From NCBI GenBank assembly GCA_022708055.1, contig JAKIZK010000009.1:1-47888 (forward strand): DNA of 47,888 bases, in the 5' to 3' direction. The stretch comes from Bacteroidota bacterium (lineage in GTDB: Bacteria > Bacteroidota > Bacteroidia > Chitinophagales > Chitinophagaceae). Both the position numbers and the translations under genes were made by a program. Under the pieces are notes generated by a model, which searched no databases, had not been told where the DNA came from, and was given only the letters and a program-made list of their open reading frames with translations. This document shows positions 25,932 through 33,361 of the stretch, in pieces. Every line of letters starts with the position of its first letter. Position 1 is the first letter of the stretch.

Positions 25932-27217
25932 AGCATTTTTGCTTTATGATTTACCACCGTGAATACGTTCATATTGTATAGCACTGCCGTTACTATCAAT
26001 ATGATAGCTGCAATGTTGAGTAATAAAACATTTGACAAAGTGGCGGCTGTTATAAAAAGAACAAAACCGCCCAGATAAGTCACCACCATTAAAGAAAAAA
26101 TCTTGCTTTTGAACAAGTCTTTTGGATTGGGCGTTTTACCTAGTCCGGCCTTATCGTGATATACTTTGTTCCAAATAATAAAAGGCAGCGTTTTAAATGT
26201 CATGCCCAGAATAATAGCAGTTATCCATCCAAAGAAAATAATAAAACCATATATAAGTGCCATTCTTCCATTTATATCATTGGAAAACAGCAATCCGGTG
26301 ATGCTTACTAAGAAAATAAGCGGTATCAACATCATCAGCACCGAAAGGAGTGATATTTTTACCTGCTCGTCCACCTGTTTTCTAATGCGATGTTTATAAC
26401 ATTTATAACAGTACACAGCAAAAAGCATAAGACCCAGCAATACGGCAATAACGGGCAGCATAAATAGCGAATTACCGGGAGCAAAAAGAAATATCAGTAC
26501 AAAGGAAATCAATCCTGCGTTTATTAAAAAGAAGATGATCCACAGCAGACGGTCGTTTTTATACTTTGAAATAAGAAATAAAGGAATCAACCGGCTGCCC
26601 ACACCTACAATCAACAACAAGAACCAACCTATCACTCCTGTATGTGCATGTATGGGCAAATAGGCTACTGAAGATTTAGGCATAAAGTTGTAAGTGAAGT
26701 TGTACACTAATGACAAGCCATAAAACACAGTAAGTAATAGCCAGGCAGTAGCTGCTAAAACAAAATATGCATGTACATTTTTTGATTTACTTTTTGATAT
26801 GCTGATACAGAGATTGATGAAATAACAAATAACAGAAAGCAAAACAAAGCGGCCACCCCATTTGGCAGGCCATCCCATATTGAACACAAAAAATCCATAA
26901 ACCAACAGTGGAATGCCTATAGCTGCCAGCCAGAAAGAAGCATGTGCCAGCTTTACACTGTGCAAACTTTTTTCAATAAGCACGGGCACCAGTTGGTGGC
27001 TGGCTCCCAAAATAATCATAGTACCCCAACCCAATGCCATACCGTGTGTAAGCGCTAAAATATGTGGATGAAAATAATGTTGTGTAAATGCTTCTGTTGA
27101 TAACAGCAGCAGTACTGTGCTTACCAGAAAAGAAAGGGATGCATAAAGATAGAAGGGCACTACTACTTTATGTGTCGTGTTTTTTACTACGGAACCCGAT
27201 GGAAAAGCACCAAACAT
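25928..27217 (-). CDS. NnrS-like / heme-copper-oxidase-subunit-I-like membrane protein
   Basis: An integral membrane protein of 429 residues with about twelve transmembrane helices. Histidine-rich segments stand out: HPHILALTHGMALGWGTM (about 52-69), GASHQLVPVL and LPIHAHTGVIGWFLLL, similar in style to NnrS and to subunit-I-like proteins found with nitric oxide genes. NnrS proteins bind heme and copper and protect against nitric oxide. It is sandwiched between the DUF2249 gene (1 bp) and the MIP18 gene (4-bp overlap). The exact family name is uncertain; the gene could be annotated simply as cytochrome oxidase subunit I-like. Confidence 0.78.
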   Translation of the reverse strand: MFGAFPSGSVVKNTTHKVVVPFYLYASLSFLVSTVLLLLSTEAFTQHYFHPHILALTHGMALGWGTMIILGASHQLVPVLIEKSLHSVKLAHASFWLAAIGIPLLVYGFFVFNMGWPAKWGGRFVLLSVICYFINLCISISKSKSKNVHAYFVLAATAWLLLTVFYGLSLVYNFTYNFMPKSSVAYLPIHAHTGVIGWFLLLIVGVGSRLIPLFLISKYKNDRLLWIIFFLINAGLISFVLIFLFAPGNSLFMLPVIAVLLGLMLFAVYCYKCYKHRIRKQVDEQVKISLLSVLMMLIPLIFLVSITGLLFSNDINGRMALIYGFIIFFGWITAIILGMTFKTLPFIIWNKVYHDKAGLGKTPNPKDLFKSKIFSLMVVTYLGGFVLFITAATLSNVLLLNIAAIILIVTAVLYNMNVFTVVNHKAKML

Positions 27218-27218
27218 G

Positions 27219-28025
27219 TTATGGTTTAAAAATTAATAAGTACACTTCGCCGTCACCTATTTTTTTGATGCGGTAATCAAATTTTCTTTCCTGCAATTCG
27301 GGAAGTAAAAATACGGGGATGCGTTTGTGATATACATAAAGTGCCTGATCGTCAGCCAGCACATCCAGTGCTTCCAGAATCGTCATCATAGGCTTGGGCA
27401 TTTCCATTTGCCGTACATCTATCGTCACCAGTTTGTTTTCAAACTTCTTGATAATTGCTTCCCAATCGCCATCATTTTTTTCGGGAGGGGCAGCCGCATC
27501 GGTGGTTTTTTCAGGTTTAAGAAAATAAGTAATCACCAAATCTTCATGCACGGTTTCCACAAAGTATTGAAATCCCTGCTTACTTAATAATGCAATGAGC
27601 GGAGTGGGTTCAAAACTATTGATCAGTTTCAATACAGCACCCGGGTCCAGTTGCTTTATTGTTCCGGTTATTTCTTTAAAGGGGTCTTTATCGGCGGCAA
27701 TAATGGGCCGCACATCTAGCTCAACCACCTTTTTTTCATCAAGGCTATTTATAAAAGCCGGTAGCTGATTTGTGGTTTCAATTTTTGAAGCTTCTGTTTT
27801 ATCGTCAATGGCAAAACCCAGTGGTTTCAGTTTTTCAAAAAAATCGGAGGCCGTACAACCGGCCACCTTGCTGGCCATGGCAATGGTGGTACGTGAAGCC
27901 ATAATTTTTCGCAGCAGCGGATTTCTTAGTTTGTTAAACTTGGGCGATATGCTGATGATGGCTTCTAAAGCAGCAGGGTGCTGTTTTAATATTTGTGCAA
28001 TTTTTGTATTGACTGAAATCGTCAT
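27219..28025 (-). CDS. DUF1858-DUF2249-DUF2249 protein
   Basis: A 268-residue soluble protein. Residues 1-70 resemble DUF1858 (INTKIAQILKQHP-like start, then TTIAMASKVAGCTASDFFEKL). Two DUF2249 modules follow, at about 98-170 (VVELDVRPI...) and 198-267 (LVTIDVRQMEMPKPMMTILE). DUF2249 modules are small TusA-like folds found repeatedly beside RIC, NnrS and hemerythrin genes. It is the first gene of the four-gene operon ending in the Rrf2 regulator. A 13-bp palindrome (AATATC-A-GATATT, 28035-28047) sits 10 bp ahead of its start. Confidence 0.82.
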   Translation of the reverse strand: MTISVNTKIAQILKQHPAALEAIISISPKFNKLRNPLLRKIMASRTTIAMASKVAGCTASDFFEKLKPLGFAIDDKTEASKIETTNQLPAFINSLDEKKVVELDVRPIIAADKDPFKEITGTIKQLDPGAVLKLINSFEPTPLIALLSKQGFQYFVETVHEDLVITYFLKPEKTTDAAAPPEKNDGDWEAIIKKFENKLVTIDVRQMEMPKPMMTILEALDVLADDQALYVYHKRIPVFLLPELQERKFDYRIKKIGDGEVYLLIFKP

Positions 28026-28082
28026 GATGATTCAAATATCAGATATTCACTAAAGACTTACCACTCAATATATAAAAAGAGA

Positions 28083-28146
28083 ACAGGAAAGTTGCCCTTC
28101 TTTTCAAACCAAAACACTAAGAAAATAAAGAAGGGAACTTTCCTGT
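28083..28146 (-). terminator. Strong hairpin between the RIC and DUF2249 genes
   Basis: The arms ACAGGAAAGTT-G-CCCTTCTTT (28083-28103) and AAAGAAGGGAACTTTCCTGT (28127-28146) pair over 20 bp with one bulged base and a 23-nt loop. On the minus strand the hairpin begins 6 nt after the RIC stop and is followed by CTTTTTATATA. It therefore fits an intrinsic terminator or attenuator for the RIC transcript, separating it from the downstream DUF2249 operon. Confidence 0.75.
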
Positions 28147-28152
28147 AATCGC

Positions 28153-29112
28153 TCAGGCATTCAATTGTTGCTCTGCCTTAAGCGCTTTTGGAAAAAGAAT
28201 ATTATTTTCAAGATGTACGTGTATGTGAAGGTCTTCTTCAAACTCATCTAACATTCTGTAGAGCAAACTATATGAAGCACAGGCATCGTCAGGCAACACA
28301 TAGTTTTGAGTAAGTGTTCTGATTTCTTCCATGTTCTTTCCTACTACTTCATGCTCCATCTCCATCATATTGATGGGGTTTTGAACCGTACCGAAATGAG
28401 ATGCCTGAAGTGGTTGTGTATTTTTTTGAGCCGTTACAATATCTTTTATGTAAGGAAATAATATACGTTCTTCTTTTACCATGTGGTTCATCATTTCATT
28501 GTACACTTCTTCTACCAGTTCTCTTACCGGCAAAAGTTCGGGATGACGGCTGCCATGTACCCGGGCAACTTTGTTTGCATAAGCCAGTATGTCAGGAAGA
28601 TTTTTCTTTACATAACTGTGATGTGTATTTACAATATAATCGGCCAGAAAATCCAGTTCCCATTCATTATAAGGAAGCGGCCTGCTGCTGACCACTTTAT
28701 CAGCCTGCAATAATTCCTGTTCAATTTTTGCAACATCTAATCCTTTTTCGCTACAAGCTTCTTTCACGGTTTTTTTGCCACCGCAACAAAAATCCAAACC
28801 ATATTTTCTAAAAATCTGCGCCTTGCGTAAATCTTTTGCAGCAATTTCTCCAAGCGTTTCTTCATTTTCTCCGCTGATGCGACGGGTGATTTTTATTTTC
28901 CACCACTGAGGTCCTTGTTCCAGATATTCCCAGTTAAAAATATTTCCCCGCTCACCTAATAGCTGATAATATAGCGGCTTGGGATCGTGGTCGTTGTGTA
29001 TGATGAGACTCTCGCCTTCATTCAGCTCGTCAAAGCGATTGAAGATGGTAGGATGCTTTTGCCTGGGTTCCAGCAGTGTTACATTCAGAATATTCTCCGT
29101 AGTTGTTTCCAT
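28153..29112 (-). CDS. Iron-sulfur cluster repair di-iron protein (RIC/ScdA) with N-terminal DUF2249
   Basis: A 319-residue protein of the RIC (YtfE/ScdA) family, which repairs clusters damaged by nitric oxide or oxidation. Residues 1-76 form a DUF2249-like module (FNRFDELNEGESLIIHNDHD), absent from E. coli YtfE. Residues 85-135 are ScdA_N with the conserved pair in LDFCCGG (Cys109-Cys110). The C-terminal half is hemerythrin-like, with probable iron ligands His164 or His165, His190, His210-xxx-Glu214, His254 and His298-xxx-Glu302. A TACCTTTG promoter and a 20-bp near-palindrome lie just upstream, consistent with Rrf2-type repression. Confidence 0.92.
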   Translation of the reverse strand: METTTENILNVTLLEPRQKHPTIFNRFDELNEGESLIIHNDHDPKPLYYQLLGERGNIFNWEYLEQGPQWWKIKITRRISGENEETLGEIAAKDLRKAQIFRKYGLDFCCGGKKTVKEACSEKGLDVAKIEQELLQADKVVSSRPLPYNEWELDFLADYIVNTHHSYVKKNLPDILAYANKVARVHGSRHPELLPVRELVEEVYNEMMNHMVKEERILFPYIKDIVTAQKNTQPLQASHFGTVQNPINMMEMEHEVVGKNMEEIRTLTQNYVLPDDACASYSLLYRMLDEFEEDLHIHVHLENNILFPKALKAEQQLNA

Positions 29113-29135
29113 GATGAAGTGTTTTGTTTAAAGAA

Positions 29136-29143
29136 CAAAGGTA
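29136..29143 (-). promoter_or_regulatory. Candidate TAnnTTTG -7 element for the RIC gene
   Basis: The minus strand reads TACCTTTG, 23 nt before the RIC ATG at 29112. The near-palindrome at 29159-29178 covers the position expected for the -33 element. Confidence 0.5.
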
Positions 29144-29158
29144 AAGGAAAAATATAAT

Positions 29159-29178
29159 AAAAGTATTTAAATGCTTTT
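29159..29178. promoter_or_regulatory. Candidate operator palindrome upstream of the RIC gene
   Basis: AAAAGTATTTAAATGCTTTT is a 20-bp dyad with one mismatched pair. Its core GTATTT/AAATGC resembles published enterobacterial NsrR sites (GYATTT-n-AAATRC) but lacks the one-base centre. It overlaps the -33 zone of the RIC promoter and the stop codon of the upstream FMN-protein gene. Which regulator binds it, if any, is inference. Confidence 0.45.
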
Positions 29179-29620
29179 ATTTACTTTTTGATGACATTTC
29201 GTCCCGGCTCCAGCGCAGTTTTGTTTTTATGCCAAGATGCAGTCCCGAATATTTTATCTGATTGAGTTGCAATGTATAAACCTCACCCGGCACACCTAAA
29301 GCCAACGGATGCCTTTTATAAAAGTGCGTAGTTGCTTGAAGGGTAAGTGGGTTTTCATTGACTAAAATCACTCCTTGAAACTGAATGCCCTGGGTTGAAA
29401 ACCTGCTTAACTTATTGGGCAAAATGGTACCTGCTACTTTTGGATTGGTATGTATAATTTTGGAATGATGGGTTGCTACTGATGATTTGAAATATAAAAG
29501 AACCTGATCACTGTTGAAGGCAATAAAAACGGTGAAGCAATAGGGATTTCCTTCAGCATCTATGCAACAAATGGTGGCACAGGTTTGTTTATTTATAAAT
29601 ATTTCAATCTCTTTATTCAT
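29177..29620 (-). CDS. Pyridoxamine 5'-phosphate oxidase-like FMN-binding protein
   Basis: A 147-residue split-barrel protein of the pyridoxamine phosphate oxidase-like superfamily. It has the typical start (IEIFINKQTCATICCIDAEG), the strand pair YCFTVFIAF and VLLYFKSSVATHHSKII, and KVAGTILPNK. Such proteins usually bind FMN or F420; the substrate here is unknown. The start overlaps the ferredoxin gene by 4 bp, so flavin and iron-sulfur electron carriers are probably made together. Confidence 0.82.
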   Translation of the reverse strand: MNKEIEIFINKQTCATICCIDAEGNPYCFTVFIAFNSDQVLLYFKSSVATHHSKIIHTNPKVAGTILPNKLSRFSTQGIQFQGVILVNENPLTLQATTHFYKRHPLALGVPGEVYTLQLNQIKYSGLHLGIKTKLRWSRDEMSSKSK

Positions 29621-29844
29621 TGTACAGCAATAATTCTTACAGGGCAGGCCTTAGCCGTTAGCCGCGATAGAGAAATATTTTTATCAGCAATATGAAGCAC
29701 ATAAACATTATTTTTCTGCTGGCTGTTTAGCAAAGTTGCTTTTCCGTCTTTTTTTGACATACGCCAGTATTCCGGCTGCATATTTTCACAAACGCCACAG
29801 CCAATACATTTATTTCTATGTTGTATCAACTTAGCCATCTGCAA
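29617..29844 (-). CDS. Small [4Fe-4S] monocluster ferredoxin
   Basis: A 75-residue ferredoxin. The cluster ligands are Cys13, Cys16 and Cys19 (KCIGCGVCENMQPEYW) and Cys67 in KACPVRII, so one [4Fe-4S] cluster is expected. Met3 (base 29838) is an equally good start. The gene overlaps the U32 gene by 14 bp and the FMN-protein gene by 4 bp, a tight arrangement that suggests a shared electron-transfer path. Confidence 0.88.
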   Translation of the reverse strand: MQMAKLIQHRNKCIGCGVCENMQPEYWRMSKKDGKATLLNSQQKNNVYVLHIADKNISLSRLTAKACPVRIIAVQ

Positions 29845-31069
29845 TAATTTTATACATTTTATCCGAAGCGGTTACTTTAGTGGCAAATGGAAAAGTAATC
29901 TTATCGCCTTTTTCGGCAGTTGTTTGCTCGCTGCCATTTACAATCAAGGAATTAAGTTTTTCTTTTACCATGCCGCAATGTGTACTTGTAATCATGATAT
30001 GGTCACCGGTTTTTAACTTACCTGATTCTATTATAAATTCTCCCACACCTATTTTGGGATAATATTTACTTCCTTTACCAATATAAATTTTTTTCTCGGT
30101 AGCGGCCGAGCCCGGATGCGGAGTCCATTCACCCATTTTTCTTCCTAAATAATATCCTTCCCAAAAACCACGATTATAAACAGTGGCTAATTGCTTTTTC
30201 CACTGTTCAATTTTGTGTGCATTGTAAGTTCCATAATGCACAGCTTCTATGGCTTCTCTATAGCAATTTGTAACTGTTTGAACATAATCGGCTCCTTTGG
30301 TACGTCCTTCAATTTTCAAAACAGCGACACCACTGGCTATTACCTGATCCAGTATATCTATAGTACACAAATCTTTCGGCGACATGATGTACTCATTTTC
30401 TATCACCAGTGCTTCACCCGATACTTTATCGGTTACTTCATAAGCTCTTCTGCAGTTTTGTACACATGCACCACGGTTGGCCGATGCGTTTTGTGCGTGC
30501 AGGCTTAAATAACATTTGCCTGAAATAGCCATGCACAATGCGCCATGTATAAAAATTTCAATCTGTACCAACTCACCGGACGGCCCTTTTATTTTTTTTC
30601 TTTTTATGGCGTCGGTTATTTTTTTTACCTGCACCAGCGTAAGTTCCCTTGCCAGCACCATTACATCAGCATATTTTGAAAAAAATATTACCGATTCAAG
30701 ATTGCTGATGTTGGCCTGTGTAGAAATATGTACGGGTATATTCATTTGCCTGCATAGTTCCAGTACTGCAAAATCAGATGCTATGACTGCATCAATTTTT
30801 TGTTTTTGGGTTTCCTTTAAAATATTTCTCAGCAACTGCATATCATGTTCATACATCACCGTGTTTAAGGTGAGATAGCAGCGAATACCCGCTTTTTTGC
30901 AAATGGATTTGATTTGTTTTAAGTCCTTAATGGAAAATGGGTATGAGGAGCGGGTTCTCATGTTTAGCTGCTCTACCCCAAAGTAAACAGCATCGGCCTT
31001 ACTGTTGATGGCGGCCTGCAAACTTTCAAATGAGCCTACCGGAGCTAAAAGACTTACCTGTTTCTGCAT
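29831..31069 (-). CDS. U32 family protein (TrhP/YegQ-like)
   Basis: A 412-residue member of the U32 family, named as peptidases. The best studied members (TrhP, RlhA, UbiU/UbiV) are hydroxylation factors for tRNA, rRNA or ubiquinone, and UbiU/UbiV carry a [4Fe-4S] cluster. Motifs: LLAPVGSFESLQAAI, GADAVYFG-like KADAVYFGVEQLNMR, IFIHGALCMAISGKCYLS and SANRGACVQNCRRAYEV, with Cys179, Cys186, Cys202 and Cys206 as likely cluster ligands. The C-terminal part has the beta-barrel typical of TrhP. The overlapping ferredoxin gene suggests a dedicated electron donor. TrhP-like tRNA U34 hydroxylation is the leading guess. Confidence 0.87.
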   Translation of the reverse strand: MQKQVSLLAPVGSFESLQAAINSKADAVYFGVEQLNMRTRSSYPFSIKDLKQIKSICKKAGIRCYLTLNTVMYEHDMQLLRNILKETQKQKIDAVIASDFAVLELCRQMNIPVHISTQANISNLESVIFFSKYADVMVLARELTLVQVKKITDAIKRKKIKGPSGELVQIEIFIHGALCMAISGKCYLSLHAQNASANRGACVQNCRRAYEVTDKVSGEALVIENEYIMSPKDLCTIDILDQVIASGVAVLKIEGRTKGADYVQTVTNCYREAIEAVHYGTYNAHKIEQWKKQLATVYNRGFWEGYYLGRKMGEWTPHPGSAATEKKIYIGKGSKYYPKIGVGEFIIESGKLKTGDHIMITSTHCGMVKEKLNSLIVNGSEQTTAEKGDKITFPFATKVTASDKMYKIIADG

Positions 31070-31121
31070 GGCAAAGAATTTCTAATATGAACATAAATTT
31101 TGTTGACAAATATTTGGTGTG

Positions 31122-32651
31122 CTATAATGATTTCATAAAACAGGCTCTTTGTTTATGTTGTCTTGCATCAAAGTATTCCCACATGGATTGTACTTTATGG
31201 TTATCTTCCAGTTCAGGATTACTCTCTGCAAAAGCGATTCCGTTTTTTATGAATGATAGATTAATATCTCTCATCAACATTGCATTTACACCTTTACCCT
31301 GCAGATCTTTGCGTACAGCTACCAGCAATAAATCTGCCGTATTATTTTTTTTGAACGCTTTCATGATATGAAGAAAACCAAACGGGAATAATTTTCCTTC
31401 TGATTTTTGCAAAGCAATAGAAAGTGAAGGCATGGTAATGGCAAAGCCTGCCAATTCCTTATTTGCATCTAATACCAGCGACACAAATTCGGGTTTTATA
31501 AAGGAAAGGTATTTTTTTATATTGTATTCGATCTGTCGTTCATTTAATGCTACCATACCAAATAACCCGGCGTAAGCTTCATTCAACAGATTAAAAATGT
31601 TATTGGCAAAAGGTTGTATTTCTTTTTTGGTTGTTGGTTTTAAAGAGGTTAAATGCAATCTCCTTTCAACAATAGCGGCTAACTTTTGCAACTTTTCAGA
31701 AACCTGAGTGCCCAATGATATTTTATATTCTACCCATCCGGTTTCTTTTTTATATCCTGCTTTTTGAATTGTTTCGGGATAGTATGGAAAATTATAAATG
31801 GTTGCAAAAGTGCCCAGCTCTTCAAAGCCGGCTGTCAGCATACCAGCATAGTCAAAGTTGGTAAAACCGAGTGGGCCATGTACTGCTTTCATCCCTTTGG
31901 CTCTGGCCCATTTTTCTGCTGCCTGTAGTAGTGCAAATGCCGTGTTTTCATCTTCAATAAAATCAAACCAGCCAAAACGTGCATAGGGTTGTTGCCATTG
32001 TGCTATGAATTTGTGATTGATGATTCCTGCAATACGGCCGGCAAGTTTGCCTTCTTTATATGCCAGCCAGTATTTTGCTTCACAAAACTCAAGTGCGGGG
32101 TTTTGATTTTTATCGAAAGTGGCAGCAATGTCTTTATAAAGCTGGGGTACATAATATTTGTTTCCTTTATACAACTCGAGTGGGAAATTGATAAAGGCCT
32201 TCAGTTGCTTTTTTGTGCTTACCTCTATTATTTCTATGTCCTTATATTGTTTTGGTTTTTGTGCTTCTTGTAATAGTTTTTGCTCACCGGAAATGATACA
32301 GTTTTCCAACGTTTGCAATATTTTATTGGCTTCCTCTAAGTTAAAATCTGCATGATATTTTTTGGCAACGCCAAATTTGCTGAGTTCAAAATGATGAGTA
32401 GGCTGAATGTCATGATTATTGAGACAGGCTTTTGCGCAGGAGAGCGGACAACCATCAATTACCACTATAGGCCGGCCCGATTTTGCTGTATGTAAAAGCT
32501 TTTTTACGTTGCCGCCTACACCCACTATGCAACTCATTTCTGCCACCGACTTTCTATCGAGTTGCAAGGCCAGATAATTCGTCATTTGTGCAGCACTGCT
32601 GCATCCTGAGCAGGCGTAAACTATGGGTTTGTTGTCAGTATTGTTTTTCAA
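31122..32651 (-). CDS. DGC zinc-binding domain fused to a YghO-like GNAT acyltransferase
   Basis: A 509-residue two-part protein. Residues 1-115 match the DGC-type putative zinc-binding domain: YACSGCSSAAQ (Cys14, Cys17), SCIVGVGG (Cys41) and VIDGCPLSCAKACL (Cys68, Cys72, Cys76). After a Lys/Gln-rich linker, residues 140-509 look like a YghO-type GNAT-fold acyltransferase, with LAGRIAGIINHKF, GWFDFIEDENTAFALLQAAE, GPLGFTNFDYAGML and DLQGKGVNAMLM. No internal stop or frameshift separates the parts. It heads the operon with U32, ferredoxin and FMN-protein genes. The substrates are unknown. Confidence 0.8.
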   Translation of the reverse strand: MKNNTDNKPIVYACSGCSSAAQMTNYLALQLDRKSVAEMSCIVGVGGNVKKLLHTAKSGRPIVVIDGCPLSCAKACLNNHDIQPTHHFELSKFGVAKKYHADFNLEEANKILQTLENCIISGEQKLLQEAQKPKQYKDIEIIEVSTKKQLKAFINFPLELYKGNKYYVPQLYKDIAATFDKNQNPALEFCEAKYWLAYKEGKLAGRIAGIINHKFIAQWQQPYARFGWFDFIEDENTAFALLQAAEKWARAKGMKAVHGPLGFTNFDYAGMLTAGFEELGTFATIYNFPYYPETIQKAGYKKETGWVEYKISLGTQVSEKLQKLAAIVERRLHLTSLKPTTKKEIQPFANNIFNLLNEAYAGLFGMVALNERQIEYNIKKYLSFIKPEFVSLVLDANKELAGFAITMPSLSIALQKSEGKLFPFGFLHIMKAFKKNNTADLLLVAVRKDLQGKGVNAMLMRDINLSFIKNGIAFAESNPELEDNHKVQSMWEYFDARQHKQRACFMKSL

Positions 32652-32708
32652 ATGATTGAGTGGGTTAAACGTATCAATTTTTAATATAAATATTCAAAGG
32701 GATGTTTG

Positions 32709-32716
32709 CAAAATTA
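32709..32716 (-). promoter_or_regulatory. Candidate TAnnTTTG -7 element for the DGC-acyltransferase operon
   Basis: The minus strand reads TAATTTTG, 57 nt before the ATG at 32651. No clear -33 TTG was seen at the expected distance. Confidence 0.4.
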
Positions 32717-32763
32717 GTAATAAAAGATAAAAATATCCTTAATTAAACCTAATTCTTGAAACC

Positions 32764-32779
32764 TAGACTTGAAAGTCTA
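32764..32779. promoter_or_regulatory. Palindrome between divergent operons
   Basis: TAGACTTGAAAGTCTA has 7-bp perfect arms around a GA centre. It lies between the leftward promoter at 32709-32716 and the rightward promoter at 32832-32862. The GACT...AGTC halves recall enterobacterial type-1 IscR sites, with a spacing one base shorter. A run of seven T follows on the plus strand, so a weak hairpin terminator is the alternative, although no plus-strand gene ends here. Confidence 0.4.
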
Positions 32780-32831
32780 TTTTTTTCCTTTTATGATGAA
32801 TCAAAAAAAGCAATTTGAAAATGGTCAAACG

Positions 32832-32862
32832 TTGGCCGATTGAACCGATAAAGATATTTTTG
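32832..32862 (+). promoter_or_regulatory. Candidate promoter for the PTPS/QueD-like gene and Rrf2 gene
   Basis: A TTG at 32832-32834 and an exact TATTTTTG at 32855-32862, separated by 20 nt, fit the Bacteroidota -33/-7 pattern. The ATG at 32911 would give a 5' leader of about 40 nt. Confidence 0.5.
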
Positions 32863-32910
32863 TCCTTAATTTACGATGTCTGAATTTAGAATTTTTTAAA
32901 TAACGTATAA

Positions 32911-33351
32911 ATGCTACAGGTTACAAAAATATTTTATTTTGAAATGGCTCATGCCCTTGCAGGGTATGAGGGTGCTTGCAAAAATATACATGGACATTCT
33001 TACGAATTGCATGTAACCGTATTGAAGGCAATAGATGACCAACATTATTTACCGCCTCCCGGTTTTATAATTGATTTTAAAGAGATAAAGAAACTGGTGA
33101 ATGAGTATGTGATAAAAGAATTGGATCATAAATTATTGCTTTCAAAAGGCTATCTTGGCAAACAGTCTCATTTGAGTACATTGGCGAATCTGGTAATTTG
33201 GGAGGCAGAGCCTACGGCAGAAAATATTTTAATATTTATTCGCCTGGTTTTAGAAAAGCATTTTTCTGCTTCCATACAATTGGCCAGATTAAAACTTTTT
33301 GAAACCAAAGATTCTTATGCCGAATGGCTGAATACCAATGTTCATCGCTAA
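32911..33351 (+). CDS. 6-pyruvoyl-tetrahydropterin synthase / QueD family protein
   Basis: A 146-residue T-fold enzyme. The zinc ligands are His14 (EMAHAL), His27 and His29 (NIHGHSYEL), and Cys23 in ACKNIHGH gives the CxxxHGH motif of QueD-type members. FIIDFKEIKKLV and ELDHKLLL are also conserved. QueD makes 6-carboxy-tetrahydropterin for queuosine, while PTPS makes a biopterin precursor; which applies is unclear. Queuosine is a tRNA position-34 modification, as is the product of TrhP-like U32 proteins, so the divergent pairing with the U32 operon may not be accidental. The gene lies 10 bp before the second Rrf2 gene. Confidence 0.87.
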   Translation: MLQVTKIFYFEMAHALAGYEGACKNIHGHSYELHVTVLKAIDDQHYLPPPGFIIDFKEIKKLVNEYVIKELDHKLLLSKGYLGKQSHLSTLANLVIWEAEPTAENILIFIRLVLEKHFSASIQLARLKLFETKDSYAEWLNTNVHR

Positions 33352-33361
33352 TTTTAGGATT

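Noticed and set aside
28035..28047. Perfect palindrome AATATC-A-GATATT ahead of the DUF2249 gene as an operator
   Set aside because: It is short and AT-rich, expected by chance in such sequence, and does not resemble the dyad upstream of RIC; kept only as a note in that gene's entry.
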